The notes beneath the pieces were generated by a model. The model made no database searches. It was given only the letters and a program-made list of their open reading frames with translations, and was not told where the DNA came from. 64,000 nt of DNA from Limnohabitans sp. Hippo3. GTDB taxonomy: Bacteria; Pseudomonadota; Gammaproteobacteria; Burkholderiales; Burkholderiaceae_C. Of the stretch, positions 7,322 to 16,553 are shown one piece after another. Numbering within the stretch: the stretch's first letter is position 1; each line of letters starts with the position of its first letter. Location of the stretch: the NCBI RefSeq assembly GCF_003063665.1, contig NZ_NESF01000001.1, positions 620,001 to 684,000 on the forward strand, in the 5' to 3' direction. A program made the position numbers and the translations under genes.

Positions 7322-9685
7322 TCATTCCACCCGAGTCACCCGGTTCGGCTTGAAGCCCAAATCCGCCACTTTGCCTTTTTTGGCGCGGGCGGTTTTGGCG
7401 TTGTTCAGACTGCGGATTTCGAGCGTTTCTTCGCGCTCCTTGCCGCCCCGGCCAATGCCAGCGATCTTGACGCTGCGGGTGTAGGCCGCTGCGCCCGCCA
7501 GGGTGTCCTTGGCTTCAAGGTCGATGAGCATCAGGCCCCGGCCGCCTTTTTCCATCGTTTTGAGTTCGCTGATCTCAAAGGTCAGCACGCGGCCGCCTGT
7601 ACTGGCGCAACACACGCTGTTGGCTGCGGGCATGGGCTGTTTGTCGGCGGGCACAGTGGCGCTGGAGCCGCTCACGTGACTGGGGGCGCAGACGGTTTCG
7701 CCGTCGCCCAGGCTGATGAAGGCCTTGCCCGCTTTGTTGCGCGAAATCATATTCTCGACCGAGGCCATGAAACCGTAGCCGCCTGAGCCGCTGAGCAGCA
7801 GCGTGGCGTGGGCCGGGCCTGCAAAGTAGTGGGCTAGCTGAGTGCCAGCTTCCAGTTCGATGAGCGTGGTCACGGGTTGGCCGTCGCCACGCGCCCCGGG
7901 CAAGGTGGCCACGGGCACGCTGTAGACGCGGCCATTGCTGCCAAAGATCAGCAGCGTGTCCACGGTGCGGCATTCAAAGGTGCCGTAAAGGCCGTCGCCC
8001 GCCTTGAAGGCGAAGCCCGTGGCGTCGTGGCCGTGGCCGGTGCGGGCGCGCACCCAGCCTTTTTCGGACACGACCACCGTCACGGGTTCATCCACCACCT
8101 TCACTTCGGCCACGGCTTTTTTCTCTTCCTGAATCAGCGTGCGGCGCGGATCGGCAAAGGTCTTGGCATCGGCTTCGATCTCCTTGATCATCAGGCGACG
8201 CAGCGCAGCGGGGCTGCCCAGAATCTCTTCGAGCTTGCCCTGCTCTTCACGCAGTTCGCTCAGTTCTTGTTCGATCTTGATGGCCTCCAGACGGGCCAGT
8301 TGGCGCAGGCGAATCTCCAGGATGTCTTCGGCCTGGCGGTCTGTGAGCTTGAAGGCTTCGATCAGTGCAGGCTTGGGCTCGTCACTGTGGCGGATGATGC
8401 GGATCACCTCGTCGATGTTGAGCAGCACCAGCTGGCGCCCTTCCAGAATGTGGATGCGGTCGAGCACTTTGTTCAGGCGGTGCTGGCTGCGGCGGGTGAT
8501 GGTGGTCTGGCGGAAACTGATCCACTCCACCAGCATCTGGCGCAAGGACTTCTGGATGGGCTTGCCATCGATGCCCACCGATGTCATGTTGATCGGTGCA
8601 GACGTTTCCAAGCTGGTGTGGGCCAGCAAGGCGGTGATGAGTTCCTGCTGTTCGATGCGGCTGGTCTTGGGCTCGAACACCAGGCGCACGGCGGCGTCTT
8701 TGCTCGATTCGTCACGCACCACGTCCAGCACGGCGAGCATGCTGGCTTTGAGCTGCAGCTGGTCGGTGCTGAGCGCTTTTTTACCGGCCTTGACCTTGGG
8801 GTTGGTCAGCTCTTCGATCTCTTCGAGCACGCGCTGCGAGCTGACGCCTTGCGGCAACTCCGTCACCACCAACTGCCACTGGCCACGGGCCAGGTCTTCG
8901 ATCTTCCAGCGGGCACGCACCTTGAGGCTGCCGCGCCCGGTGCGGTAAGCGTCGGCAATGTCGCTGGCCGGGCTGATGATCTGACCGCCACCGGGGTAGT
9001 CCGGGCCAGGAATGATGGCCATCAGCTCGCTGTCGCTGAGCTTGTCGTTTTTGATCAGGGCCACGCAGGCGTCGGCCACTTCGCGCAGGTTGTGGCTGGG
9101 GATCTCGGTGGCCAGGCCCACGGCAATACCGCTCGCGCCGTTGAGCAGGGTGAAGGGCAAGCGGGCGGGCAACTGACGCGGCTCTTCGGTGGAGCCGTCG
9201 TAGTTGGGAATGAAGTCCACCGTGCCCATGTCGATCTCGTCGAGCAGCAAGCTGGTGATGCGCGATAGCCGCGCTTCGGTGTAACGCATGGCGGCTGCAC
9301 CATCGCCGTCACGCGAACCAAAGTTGCCTTGGCCGTCGATCAGCGGGTAGCGCTGCGAAAAATCCTGCGCCATGCGCACCAGCGCGTCGTATGCCGCCGT
9401 GTCGCCGTGCGGGTGGTAGCGGCCGAGCACATCACCGACCACGCGGGCGCTTTTGACGGGCTTGGCCGCAATGTTGTTGTTGGGGCCGCTGTACGACAAA
9501 CCCATGCGGTCCATCGAATACAGAATGCGCCGCTGCACCGGTTTTTGGCCGTCGCACACATCGGGCAAGGCGCGGCCTTTGACGACGGACAGCGCGTATT
9601 CCAAGTAGGCCCGCTGGGCATAGGCGCCGAGGTGGTCGCCTTCGGGGGCTGCGTCGGTGACGGGGGTTAACAAATCAACAGTCAT
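7322..9685 (-). CDS. parC: DNA topoisomerase IV subunit A
   Basis: A 787-residue breakage-reunion subunit that, with ParE, decatenates daughter chromosomes. Near the N-terminus it has [17 protein letters not shown] and the active-site tyrosine in [11 protein letters not shown]. The C-terminal part (about 500-787) is the degenerate beta-pinwheel, including GRGLMLIDL. It lacks the GyrA-box and is shorter than GyrA, and the nearby parE supports ParC over GyrA. The quinolone-determining loop reads [17 protein letters not shown]. Length is normal for betaproteobacterial ParC. The gene is separated from parE upstream by 124 bases. Confidence 0.95.
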   Translation of the reverse strand: MTVDLLTPVTDAAPEGDHLGAYAQRAYLEYALSVVKGRALPDVCDGQKPVQRRILYSMDRMGLSYSGPNNNIAAKPVKSARVVGDVLGRYHPHGDTAAYDALVRMAQDFSQRYPLIDGQGNFGSRDGDGAAAMRYTEARLSRITSLLLDEIDMGTVDFIPNYDGSTEEPRQLPARLPFTLLNGASGIAVGLATEIPSHNLREVADACVALIKNDKLSDSELMAIIPGPDYPGGGQIISPASDIADAYRTGRGSLKVRARWKIEDLARGQWQLVVTELPQGVSSQRVLEEIEELTNPKVKAGKKALSTDQLQLKASMLAVLDVVRDESSKDAAVRLVFEPKTSRIEQQELITALLAHTSLETSAPINMTSVGIDGKPIQKSLRQMLVEWISFRQTTITRRSQHRLNKVLDRIHILEGRQLVLLNIDEVIRIIRHSDEPKPALIEAFKLTDRQAEDILEIRLRQLARLEAIKIEQELSELREEQGKLEEILGSPAALRRLMIKEIEADAKTFADPRRTLIQEEKKAVAEVKVVDEPVTVVVSEKGWVRARTGHGHDATGFAFKAGDGLYGTFECRTVDTLLIFGSNGRVYSVPVATLPGARGDGQPVTTLIELEAGTQLAHYFAGPAHATLLLSGSGGYGFMASVENMISRNKAGKAFISLGDGETVCAPSHVSGSSATVPADKQPMPAANSVCCASTGGRVLTFEISELKTMEKGGRGLMLIDLEAKDTLAGAAAYTRSVKIAGIGRGGKEREETLEIRSLNNAKTARAKKGKVADLGFKPNRVTRVE

Positions 9686-9809
9686 GGCGTACTTTCAATG
9701 ACGGATTCAAATTTCTTTCAACCGACCGGTTGAACGCTCTGACCCGGGAACCATTCGGCCCAAGTCAAGCCGGCATGGATGGCCGCGTTCGCGGCCATGA
9801 CAATGCCCA

Positions 9810-11792
9810 TCACACATCGATTTCGATGCTGTCGCCGTGCAGTTCCATCAGCTCACGGCGGGCGGCGGCTTCGCCTTTGCCCATGAGTTGAGTCATGAGG
9901 CTTTCGGTGCCCGCGTTGTCAAGCGGCCCCAGCTCGATGGGCAGCAGGCGGCGGGTGTCGGGGTTGAGCGTGGTGTCCCACAGCTGTTCGGCACTCATCT
10001 CGCCCAGACCCTTGAAGCGGCTGATGCTCCAGCCGCCTTCTTTCACACCGTCTTTGCGCAGCTTGTCGATGATGGCGGTGAGTTCGCCCTCGTCGAGCGC
10101 ATAGGCTTTGGACGCGGGCTTTTTGCCGCGTGCAGGGGCATCGACCCTGAACAGCGGCGGACGCGCCACATACAGGTGGCCCGCCTCGATCAGCTTGGGG
10201 AAGTGGCGGAAGAACAGCGTCAGCAGCAGCACCTGAATGTGCGAGCCGTCCACGTCCGCATCGCTCAAGATGCAGACCTTGCCGTAGCGCAGATTGCTCA
10301 TGTCGGGGTTGTCGCCCTGCCCATGCGGGTCCACACCGATGGCCACCGAGATGTCGTGGATTTCGTTGTTGGCAAACAAGCGGTCGCGGTCCACTTCCCA
10401 AGTGTTGAGCACTTTGCCGCGCAGGGGCAAGATGGCCTGGGTTTCCTTGTTGCGGCCCATCTTGGCGCTACCGCCCGCCGAGTCGCCCTCGACCAGAAAG
10501 ACCTCGTTGTCTGCGATGTCGCGGCTTTCGCAATCGGTCAGCTTGCCGGGCAGCACGGCCACGCCCGAACTCTTGCGCTTTTCGACTTTTTGACCGGCCT
10601 TCTGGCGGGTTTGTGCGGCCTTGATGGCGAGCTCCGCCAGCTTTTTGCCGTAGTCCACATGCTCGTTGAGCCACAACTCCAAGGCCGGGCGCACAAAACT
10701 GGACACCAGCCGCACCGCGTCGCGTGAGTTCAGGCGCTCCTTGATCTGGCCCTGGAACTGCGGGTCCAGCACCTTGGCGCTCAGCACATAGCTGGCGCGG
10801 GCGAAGACGTCTTCGGGCATGAGCTTGACGCCCTTGGGCAGCAAACCATGCAGCTCGATGAAGCTTTTGACGGCGGTGAACAGGCCATCGCGCAAGCCGC
10901 TGTCGTGCGTACCGCCTGCGCTGGTGGGGATCAAATTCACATAGCTCTCGCGCACCGGCGCACCGTCTTCGGTGAAGGCCACAGCCCACGCAGCGCCCTC
11001 CCCTTCGGCAAAGCTTTCACTGTTGCCGTCGGCGAAGCCTTCGCCTTCAAACAAGGGGATGACCGGATCGCCGGTCAGGGTCTGCGTCAGGTAATCGCGC
11101 AGACCGGCTTTGTATTGCCACTGCTGGGTTTCCTTGGTTTTTTCATTCACCAAGGTCACCGTCACGCCCGGCATGAGCACGGCTTTGCTGCGCAGCAGGT
11201 GCGTCAGCTCGTTCATAGGCAGGGCGCTGGATTCGAAATATTTGGCGTCTGGCCAGGCGCGCACGGTGGTGCCCTGTTTGCGGTCGCCCTCGCCTGCGGG
11301 GCGAGCGACCAGCGGCTCGGTCACGTCGCCGCCCGAAAACACCAGCGTTGCCACTTGGCCTTCGCGGTAGCTCGTGGCCTCCAGGCGTTTGGACAGCGCA
11401 TTGGTCACCGACACGCCCACGCCGTGCAAACCGCCCGAGAAGCTGTAAGCCCCGCCCTTGCCCTTGTCGAACTTGCCGCCCGCGTGCAGGCGGGTAAACA
11501 CCAGCTCGATCACGGGCGCTTTTTCTTCGGGGTGCAGGCCAAAGGGGATGCCACGGCCATCGTCTTCGATGCTGACCGAGCCGTCGGTGTGCAGGACAAC
11601 TTTGATTTTTTTGCCGTAACCCGCCAACGCCTCGTCGGCAGCATTGTCCAGCACTTCCTGAATGATGTGCAGGGGGTTGTCGGTGCGGGTGTACATGCCC
11701 GGGCGTTGCTTGACGGGCTCCAGGCCCTTAAGGACGCGGATCGAGCCTTCAGAGTACTCGTTCGAGGTTTTGACAGTGGATTGGGTGGCCAT
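9810..11792 (-). CDS. parE: DNA topoisomerase IV subunit B
   Basis: A 660-residue ATPase subunit of topoisomerase IV. The GHKL nucleotide site is visible (QEVLDNAADEALAG, DDGRGIPFG, GGLHGVGVSVTNALS). The TOPRIM domain carries LVEGDSAGGSA and SDADVDGSHI. The C-terminus ends in the usual RRELMELHG segment. Same strand as parC and probably cotranscribed with it or read from a nearby promoter, given the 124-base gap. The upstream 100-base spacer separates it from a divergent MFS gene and should hold the promoters for both. Confidence 0.95.
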   Translation of the reverse strand: MATQSTVKTSNEYSEGSIRVLKGLEPVKQRPGMYTRTDNPLHIIQEVLDNAADEALAGYGKKIKVVLHTDGSVSIEDDGRGIPFGLHPEEKAPVIELVFTRLHAGGKFDKGKGGAYSFSGGLHGVGVSVTNALSKRLEATSYREGQVATLVFSGGDVTEPLVARPAGEGDRKQGTTVRAWPDAKYFESSALPMNELTHLLRSKAVLMPGVTVTLVNEKTKETQQWQYKAGLRDYLTQTLTGDPVIPLFEGEGFADGNSESFAEGEGAAWAVAFTEDGAPVRESYVNLIPTSAGGTHDSGLRDGLFTAVKSFIELHGLLPKGVKLMPEDVFARASYVLSAKVLDPQFQGQIKERLNSRDAVRLVSSFVRPALELWLNEHVDYGKKLAELAIKAAQTRQKAGQKVEKRKSSGVAVLPGKLTDCESRDIADNEVFLVEGDSAGGSAKMGRNKETQAILPLRGKVLNTWEVDRDRLFANNEIHDISVAIGVDPHGQGDNPDMSNLRYGKVCILSDADVDGSHIQVLLLTLFFRHFPKLIEAGHLYVARPPLFRVDAPARGKKPASKAYALDEGELTAIIDKLRKDGVKEGGWSISRFKGLGEMSAEQLWDTTLNPDTRRLLPIELGPLDNAGTESLMTQLMGKGEAAARRELMELHGDSIEIDV

Positions 11793-11892
11793 GGTGGCGG
11801 ATTGTAGTGGGATTTATGCCGACCCACTGGATGCAAAACCAGTGGTTTTGAGCGCAAGCACCTGAGTTCAGGAGATTGGTTAAAGTCAGGGG

Positions 11893-13104
11893 ATGCAACA
11901 CAAACCCCTTTCCCTGTTCCAAGTGCTGGCCTGTGGCGCGGCCATTGTCACCTTGTCCATGGGCATTCGCCACGGCTTTGGCCTGTGGCTGCAGCCCATC
12001 ACCCAAGCCCAAGGTTGGGGCCGTCAAGAATTCGCCTTTGCCATGGCCATCCAGAATCTGGCCTGGGGTTTCATGGGCATTTTTGCGGGCATGGTGGCGG
12101 ACCGTTTTGGCGCATTTCGGGTCATTGCCATCGGGGCTTTGATTTATGGCGTGGGCCTTTTGGGCATGGCCTGGTCGACCGACCCTTGGGTGTTTGCCCT
12201 GTTCACCGGGGTGATCATTGGCACCGCGCAAGCGGGCACCACTTACGCCGTGATTTATGGCGTGATTGGTCGCAACGTGCCCGCCGAACGCCGCTCCTGG
12301 GCGATGGGCGTGGCGGCAGCGGCCGGCAGTTTTGGCCAGTTTTTGATGGTGCCCGTCGAGGGCCTGCTGATCAGCCAGATGGGCTGGCAAACCGCATTGA
12401 TCATCCTGGCCGCGGCAGCGATGCTGATCATTCCTCTGGCTTGGGGCCTGCGCGAACCCGCACTGAATGCCCCTGGCCAGGTCAAGCGCGACCAGACGAT
12501 TGCTCAGGCTTTGAAAGAAGCCTTCAAATACCCGAGCTTTCAGCTGCTGATGGCCGGCTATTTTGTGTGCGGCTTTCAGGTGGTGTTCATCGGCGTGCAC
12601 ATGCCCAGCTACCTGAAAGACCACGGCCTGGCCCCGCAGGTGGCCAGTTATGCGCTGGCCTTGATCGGCCTGTTCAACGTCTTTGGCACTTACATTGCAG
12701 GCACTTTGGGTCAAAAAATGGCCAAGAAAAAGATCCTAGCCTTCATTTATGCGACGCGCTCAGTGGCCATCATGCTGTTCCTGCTGGCCCCGTTGACTCC
12801 GATGAGCGTCTACATCTTCTCGGCCGTGATGGGCTTGCTCTGGCTGTCCACCGTCCCGCCGACCAACGCGGCCGTGGCGCAGATTTTTGGTGTGGCGCAC
12901 TTGTCCATGCTCAGCGGCTTCATCTTTTTCAGCCACCAGATCGGCTCGTTCATGGGCGTGTGGCTCGGCGGTTATCTGTATGACAAAACCGGCAGTTACG
13001 ACATCGTCTGGTACTTGGCCATTGCTCTGGGCGTGTTTGCCGCGCTGGTGAATCTGCCTGTGCGCGAAAGCCCGATTCAGCGCCACGCACCCCAAGCAGC
13101 ATGA
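11893..13104 (+). CDS. MFS transporter, oxalate/formate-antiporter (OFA)-like
   Basis: A 403-residue inner-membrane carrier with about 12 hydrophobic segments in two six-helix halves. The MFS loop motif lies between helices 2 and 3 (GMVADRFGAFRV), and a basic AKKKILAFIY loop connects helices in the second half. The halves are split by a cytosolic loop near 195-215 rich in charged residues. Resembles OFA/monocarboxylate-type members, but the substrate cannot be told. Its last four bases are shared with the start of a small membrane protein (ATGA overlap), which suggests translational coupling. Confidence 0.8.
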   Translation: MQHKPLSLFQVLACGAAIVTLSMGIRHGFGLWLQPITQAQGWGRQEFAFAMAIQNLAWGFMGIFAGMVADRFGAFRVIAIGALIYGVGLLGMAWSTDPWVFALFTGVIIGTAQAGTTYAVIYGVIGRNVPAERRSWAMGVAAAAGSFGQFLMVPVEGLLISQMGWQTALIILAAAAMLIIPLAWGLREPALNAPGQVKRDQTIAQALKEAFKYPSFQLLMAGYFVCGFQVVFIGVHMPSYLKDHGLAPQVASYALALIGLFNVFGTYIAGTLGQKMAKKKILAFIYATRSVAIMLFLLAPLTPMSVYIFSAVMGLLWLSTVPPTNAAVAQIFGVAHLSMLSGFIFFSHQIGSFMGVWLGGYLYDKTGSYDIVWYLAIALGVFAALVNLPVRESPIQRHAPQAA

Positions 13105-13355
13105 GCGCCAACATGCCTGACAGCCCGGCCAACTTACCCAGTGGGAGCGAGCCCCTGCTCGCGAATGCAAACCAAGCTTCAACGCCCTCTGGTCTTCCCC
13201 CCCCTTCGGCCGCAGGGGCGGCCTCCCACAGAGCACCTTACAGGAAATCCGGGCTTGGCATCGCGGCCGCCCTCCTCCTGGCCATCACCTTCTGGCTTTA
13301 TGCCAAACCCGATGTGATCATCATGCTGTCCGAACAGCTGTGGTCTTGCTTTTGA
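13101..13355 (+). CDS. Small single-pass membrane protein whose N-terminal part is encoded by a REP pair
   Basis: An 84-residue product starting in an ATGA overlap with the MFS gene, so expression is likely. Residues 14-44 (low-complexity Ser/Pro/Ala/Gly) come from an inverted pair of REP-like repeats at 13141-13231. The remaining C-terminal part has one hydrophobic helix (GIAAALLLAITFWLYA) and ends PDVIIMLSEQLWSCF, which looks like a maintained sequence. I do not recognise a function. The simplest reading is a small membrane protein of about 40-50 residues whose N-terminus was lengthened in frame by the repeat. It could instead be a decaying gene. Confidence 0.55.
   Translation: MSANMPDSPANLPSGSEPLLANANQASTPSGLPPPSAAGAASHRAPYRKSGLGIAAALLLAITFWLYAKPDVIIMLSEQLWSCF
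13141..13231. repeat. REP-like inverted pair (REPIN-type, family A)
   Basis: Left unit GTGGGAGCGAGCCCCTGCTC begins at 13141; right unit, reversed, is TTCGGCCGCAGGGGCGGCCT from 13205. Each unit can form its own short hairpin (GCGAG..CTCGC and GGCCGC..GCGGCC around CCCCTG). The two face each other, as in Pseudomonas REPINs. Related units occur at 20227, 26156, 26201, 28782, 35641 and three times inside mutL. The pair lies wholly inside the small membrane-protein frame. Confidence 0.75.
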
Positions 13356-13373
13356 GTAAACAGGATGAAAGCC

Positions 13374-13919
13374 ATGCACGGCACCGAAAATCCCTCGGCC
13401 TGGCTGCAACGCTGGGCCCATTTGATCGCTCCGGGCAGCCATGTGCTCGATGTGGCGTGTGGTGCTGGCCGCCACATGCGCTGGTTGGCAGCGCAGGGCC
13501 ACCGTGTGCAGGGCGTAGACCGCAACCCCGAGGCGCTGGCTTGGGCCCAAGCGCATGGCGAAGTCATCTGCGCCGACATTGAAAACGGCCCCTGGCCCTT
13601 CCCCGGGCAAACCTTCGGCTGCGTGGTGGTCACCCATTACCTGTGGCGGCCCCTGCTGTCCCTCATCGTGGACAGCGTGGCCCCGGGTGGCGTGTTGATT
13701 TACGAAACCTTTGCCGCTGGCAACGAAACGGTCGGCAAACCTTCGCGGCCCGACTTTTTGCTGCAGCCAGGCGAACTGCTGCAAGCGACCGCTGGCCTGC
13801 GCACCGTGGCTTTTGAGGATGGCTTCGAGCCATCGCCAGACCGATTTGTCCAACGCATTGCCGCAGTCAGACCCTTGACTGCGGGCCAAGGGCAACGCTG
13901 GCCATTGCATGCCGCTTGA
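13374..13919 (+). CDS. Class I SAM-dependent methyltransferase, small
   Basis: A 181-residue cytoplasmic methyltransferase. Motif I is [15 protein letters not shown], with the acidic ribose-binding residue in [12 protein letters not shown] post-motif [13 protein letters not shown] follows, and then [14 protein letters not shown]. The fold is close to TehB/UbiE-like enzymes; the substrate is unknown. The ATG at 13374 is preferred because AGGA stands eight bases upstream; an earlier ATG at 13365 would add three residues with no ribosome site. Lies 18 bases after the small membrane-protein gene and upstream of dapA, whose promoter probably lies inside or just after its end. Confidence 0.8.
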   Translation: MHGTENPSAWLQRWAHLIAPGSHVLDVACGAGRHMRWLAAQGHRVQGVDRNPEALAWAQAHGEVICADIENGPWPFPGQTFGCVVVTHYLWRPLLSLIVDSVAPGGVLIYETFAAGNETVGKPSRPDFLLQPGELLQATAGLRTVAFEDGFEPSPDRFVQRIAAVRPLTAGQGQRWPLHAA

Positions 13920-14029
13920 TACCTACCCGGGTTTACCCGAACCTTGCGACCGAAATTCCACTGCGTCCGAGCTCATCAAAGCGGCCTGCAATCGTTAGAA
14001 TGGGTTCTTTCTGCTCAGAAACACCGGAC

Positions 14030-14926
14030 ATGACCACCGAATTTCGCCCCATCCGAGGCAGCATTCCTGCCCTCATCACCCCCATGCTCGAAGACGGCCA
14101 AGTGGATTACCCCACTTTGCGAAAACTGATCGACTGGCATGTGGCCGAGGGGACCGATTGCATTGGCGTGGTCGGCACCACGGGCGAGTCGCCCACGGTC
14201 ACGGTCGATGAGCACTGCGAAATCATCCGCGTATCCGTCGAGCAGGCTGCAGGCCGCGTGCCGATCATGGCCGGTTGCGGCGCCAACTCCACAGCCGAAG
14301 CCATCGAGCTGGCCAAGTTCGCCAAAAAGGTCGGCGCCGACTGCCAGCTGCAGGTGGTGCCCTACTACAACAAACCCACACAAGAAGGCCAGTACCGGCA
14401 CTTCCGCGCGATTGCCGAAGCCACGCCCGACTTGCCCGTGATTTTGTACAACGTGCCCGGCCGCTCGGTGGCCGATCTGCAGCACGACACCGTTTTGCGC
14501 CTGGCCCAAGTGCCCGGCATCGTCGGCATCAAGGAAGCCACGGGCAACATCGAACGCGCCCAATGGCTGATCCGCGATCTGCCCAAAGAGTTTGCGGTCT
14601 ACTCCGGCGATGACCCCACTGCAGTGGCGTTGATGCTCTGCGGCGGTGCGGGCAACGTGAGCGTGACTGCCAACGTGGCCCCGCGCCTCATGCACGAGCT
14701 GTGCATGGCGGCCCTGCGCGGTGATGTGAAAGAAGCCATGCGCATCCAGTTCCAGCTGATGCCCGTGCACAAAAACCTGTTTGTCGAAGCCAATCCGATT
14801 CCCGTGAAGTGGGCCATGCAACGCATGGGCCTGTGTGGCCCGACCTTGCGCTTGCCCATGACCGAACTGTCCGAGTCGCAACAACCTGTCGTCGAGGCCG
14901 CTCTCAAGGCCAGCGGCCTGATTTGA
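14030..14926 (+). CDS. dapA: 4-hydroxy-tetrahydrodipicolinate synthase
   Basis: A 298-residue aldolase condensing pyruvate with aspartate semialdehyde, the first step of the lysine/diaminopimelate branch. Visible are the substrate loop VGTTGESPT, the catalytic-relay tyrosine in [15 protein letters not shown], and the Schiff-base lysine in [11 protein letters not shown]. The frame is open further upstream but [11 protein letters not shown] is the usual N-terminus. A possible -10 box TAGAAT stands at 13996-14001. It is followed after 20 bases by bamC, the same order as dapA-nlpB in E. coli. Confidence 0.95.
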   Translation: MTTEFRPIRGSIPALITPMLEDGQVDYPTLRKLIDWHVAEGTDCIGVVGTTGESPTVTVDEHCEIIRVSVEQAAGRVPIMAGCGANSTAEAIELAKFAKKVGADCQLQVVPYYNKPTQEGQYRHFRAIAEATPDLPVILYNVPGRSVADLQHDTVLRLAQVPGIVGIKEATGNIERAQWLIRDLPKEFAVYSGDDPTAVALMLCGGAGNVSVTANVAPRLMHELCMAALRGDVKEAMRIQFQLMPVHKNLFVEANPIPVKWAMQRMGLCGPTLRLPMTELSESQQPVVEAALKASGLI

Positions 14927-14946
14927 TTTCCACCTAAGGATTGCTT

Positions 14947-16062
14947 GTGAAATTGTCCCTTCGCTCTACGTCTTCCCAAACGGTGCAACGCACTGCCGTT
15001 GTCGCAGCCTTGGCCATTTTGGTCAGCGGCTGCTCCATCTTGGAAGAAGACAAGATTGACTACAAAAGTGCAGCCAAAGCGCCCACACTCGAGATTCCAC
15101 CCGATCTGAGCCAACTGCGCCGGGACTCCCGCTACGCCATCGAGAGCAACTCGGCCACGGCGTCTGGCTTCCAGAGCGCCAGCGCCCGCGTGGCCGATGC
15201 CGGCACCGCCGCCAACAGCCTGGGCGATGTGCGCATGGAGCGTCAAGGCAACCAGCGCTGGTTGGTGGTGGCACGCCCTGCCGACAAGGTGTGGGAGCCA
15301 CTGCGTGAGTTCTGGACCAGCAACGGTTTTGTCCTCATCACCGACTCGCCGGACGTGGGCATCATGGAAACCGACTGGGCAGAAAACCGCGCCAAGATCC
15401 CGCAGGACATCATCCGCAGGACTTTGGGCAAGGTGCTCGATTCCTTGTATTCGACGGGCGAGCGCGACAAGTTCCGCACCCGGGTAGAGCGCAACGCACA
15501 AGGCGGCGTCGAGATTTACATCACCCACCGCGGCATGGTCGAGAACTACACCAGCCCGCAAAAAGAGCAAACCATCTGGCAGCCCCGCGCCAGCGATGCC
15601 GAACTCGAAATCGAGTTCCTGCGACGCCTGATGGTGAAATTGGGCACCTCACCCGAGGCCGCCAAAACAGCGGCCAGCGGCGCAACGCCCGCCCAAGTGA
15701 CCGCTGTCACCAGCCTGGACGGACAACCCACCATCCAGATCAACGACACGCTGGACCGCGCCTGGCGTCGCACCGGCGTGGCGCTGGACCGCACAGGTTT
15801 CACGGTGGAAGACCGCGACCGCAGTAAAGGGGTTTATTTCGTCCGTTATGTCACACCTGGCACCACGGCCGACAAGGAACCCGGCTTTTTTGCCCGCTTG
15901 TTCAGCAGCAAAAAAGAAGAGGTGGCTTTGTCCCGTTACCGCATCGCCTTGACCGAAAAAGGCAACACCAGCATCGTGCGCGTGCAAGATGCCAACGGCC
16001 AGCCTGAAACCTCGGGCAACGCCGAGCGCATCCTGAAATTGCTGGCCAACGAGCTGCGCTGA
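14947..16062 (+). CDS. bamC: Outer-membrane assembly lipoprotein BamC (NlpB)
   Basis: A 371-residue lipoprotein of the BAM complex that inserts beta-barrel proteins into the outer membrane. The signal peptide ends with lipobox VSGC (mature Cys at about residue 25). The following IDYKSAAKAPTLEIPPDLS is the conserved BamD-binding stretch. Two helix-grip domains follow (about 95-210 and 235-370). GTG at 14947 is chosen as start because AAGGA lies six bases before it; a TTG at 14941 abuts that site. Position directly behind dapA matches other proteobacteria. Confidence 0.88.
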   Translation: MKLSLRSTSSQTVQRTAVVAALAILVSGCSILEEDKIDYKSAAKAPTLEIPPDLSQLRRDSRYAIESNSATASGFQSASARVADAGTAANSLGDVRMERQGNQRWLVVARPADKVWEPLREFWTSNGFVLITDSPDVGIMETDWAENRAKIPQDIIRRTLGKVLDSLYSTGERDKFRTRVERNAQGGVEIYITHRGMVENYTSPQKEQTIWQPRASDAELEIEFLRRLMVKLGTSPEAAKTAASGATPAQVTAVTSLDGQPTIQINDTLDRAWRRTGVALDRTGFTVEDRDRSKGVYFVRYVTPGTTADKEPGFFARLFSSKKEEVALSRYRIALTEKGNTSIVRVQDANGQPETSGNAERILKLLANELR

Positions 16063-16121
16063 ACGCACTGTGATGGGTGGGGGCCAGCCCCCACCTTCGG
16101 CACTGGCCGCCGATGACCCAT

Positions 16122-16149
16122 AAAAAAACCCCGCGATGCGGGGTTTTTT
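16122..16149. terminator. Bidirectional rho-independent terminator
   Basis: A perfect stem CCCCGC/GCGGGG with a GAT loop, flanked by seven A residues on the left and six T residues on the right, so it can stop transcription from both directions. It stands between the end of bamC (plus strand) and the end of the small Ala-rich lipoprotein gene (minus strand). Confidence 0.92.
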
Positions 16150-16187
16150 GATGCGTTCCCGGCGCAAGCCAGGAAAGCGGCAAACCA

Positions 16188-16370
16188 TTACTTGGCAGCA
16201 GATGCGTCAGCAGCTGGAGCGGCAGCAGGTGCAGCAGAAGCGTCAGCAGCAGGAGCGGCTGGTGCAGCAGCTGGAGCTGGAGCAGCAGGAGCAGCGGCTT
16301 CTTCTTTTTTGCCGCAAGCGGACAGAGCAGCAGCAGCGATGATGGCAGCCAAAACGAGGGACTTGTTCAT
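16188..16370 (-). CDS. Small Ala/Pro-rich lipoprotein
   Basis: A 60-residue precursor. The signal peptide MNKSLVLAAIIAAAALSAC has a clear lipobox (LSAC), followed by GKKEEAAAP and a tail made almost only of Ala and Pro with repeated PAADASAA units. AAGGA lies nine bases before the ATG, and the gene ends at a strong terminator, so it is a stand-alone expressed transcription unit. A TATAAT on the minus strand at 16487-16482 could be the -10 box, giving a leader of about 100 bases. Function is unknown. The direct repeats in the tail may change in number between strains. Confidence 0.7.
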   Translation of the reverse strand: MNKSLVLAAIIAAAALSACGKKEEAAAPAAPAPAAAPAAPAADASAAPAAAPAADASAAK

Positions 16371-16553
16371 GATGATTTTTCCTTATGGGGTTAAAACAAT
16401 TTCCGGAAATTGTCGAAAGCAGCCTTCAAGACTGCTTGGACCGAGACAAAAGCACTCGAGCTCTTTTGTTCTCAGCCATAAATTATATCGTTTTCCCTAG
16501 GGCATCGGATAACAGAAATCACAAAGCTGACGCGAAACCTTCAAACCATGCTG

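Noticed and set aside
16136..16342. Gln-rich 68-codon plus-strand frame
   Set aside because: It is the complement of the Ala/Pro-repeat tail of the small lipoprotein, which has a ribosome site, signal peptide and terminator; this frame has none.
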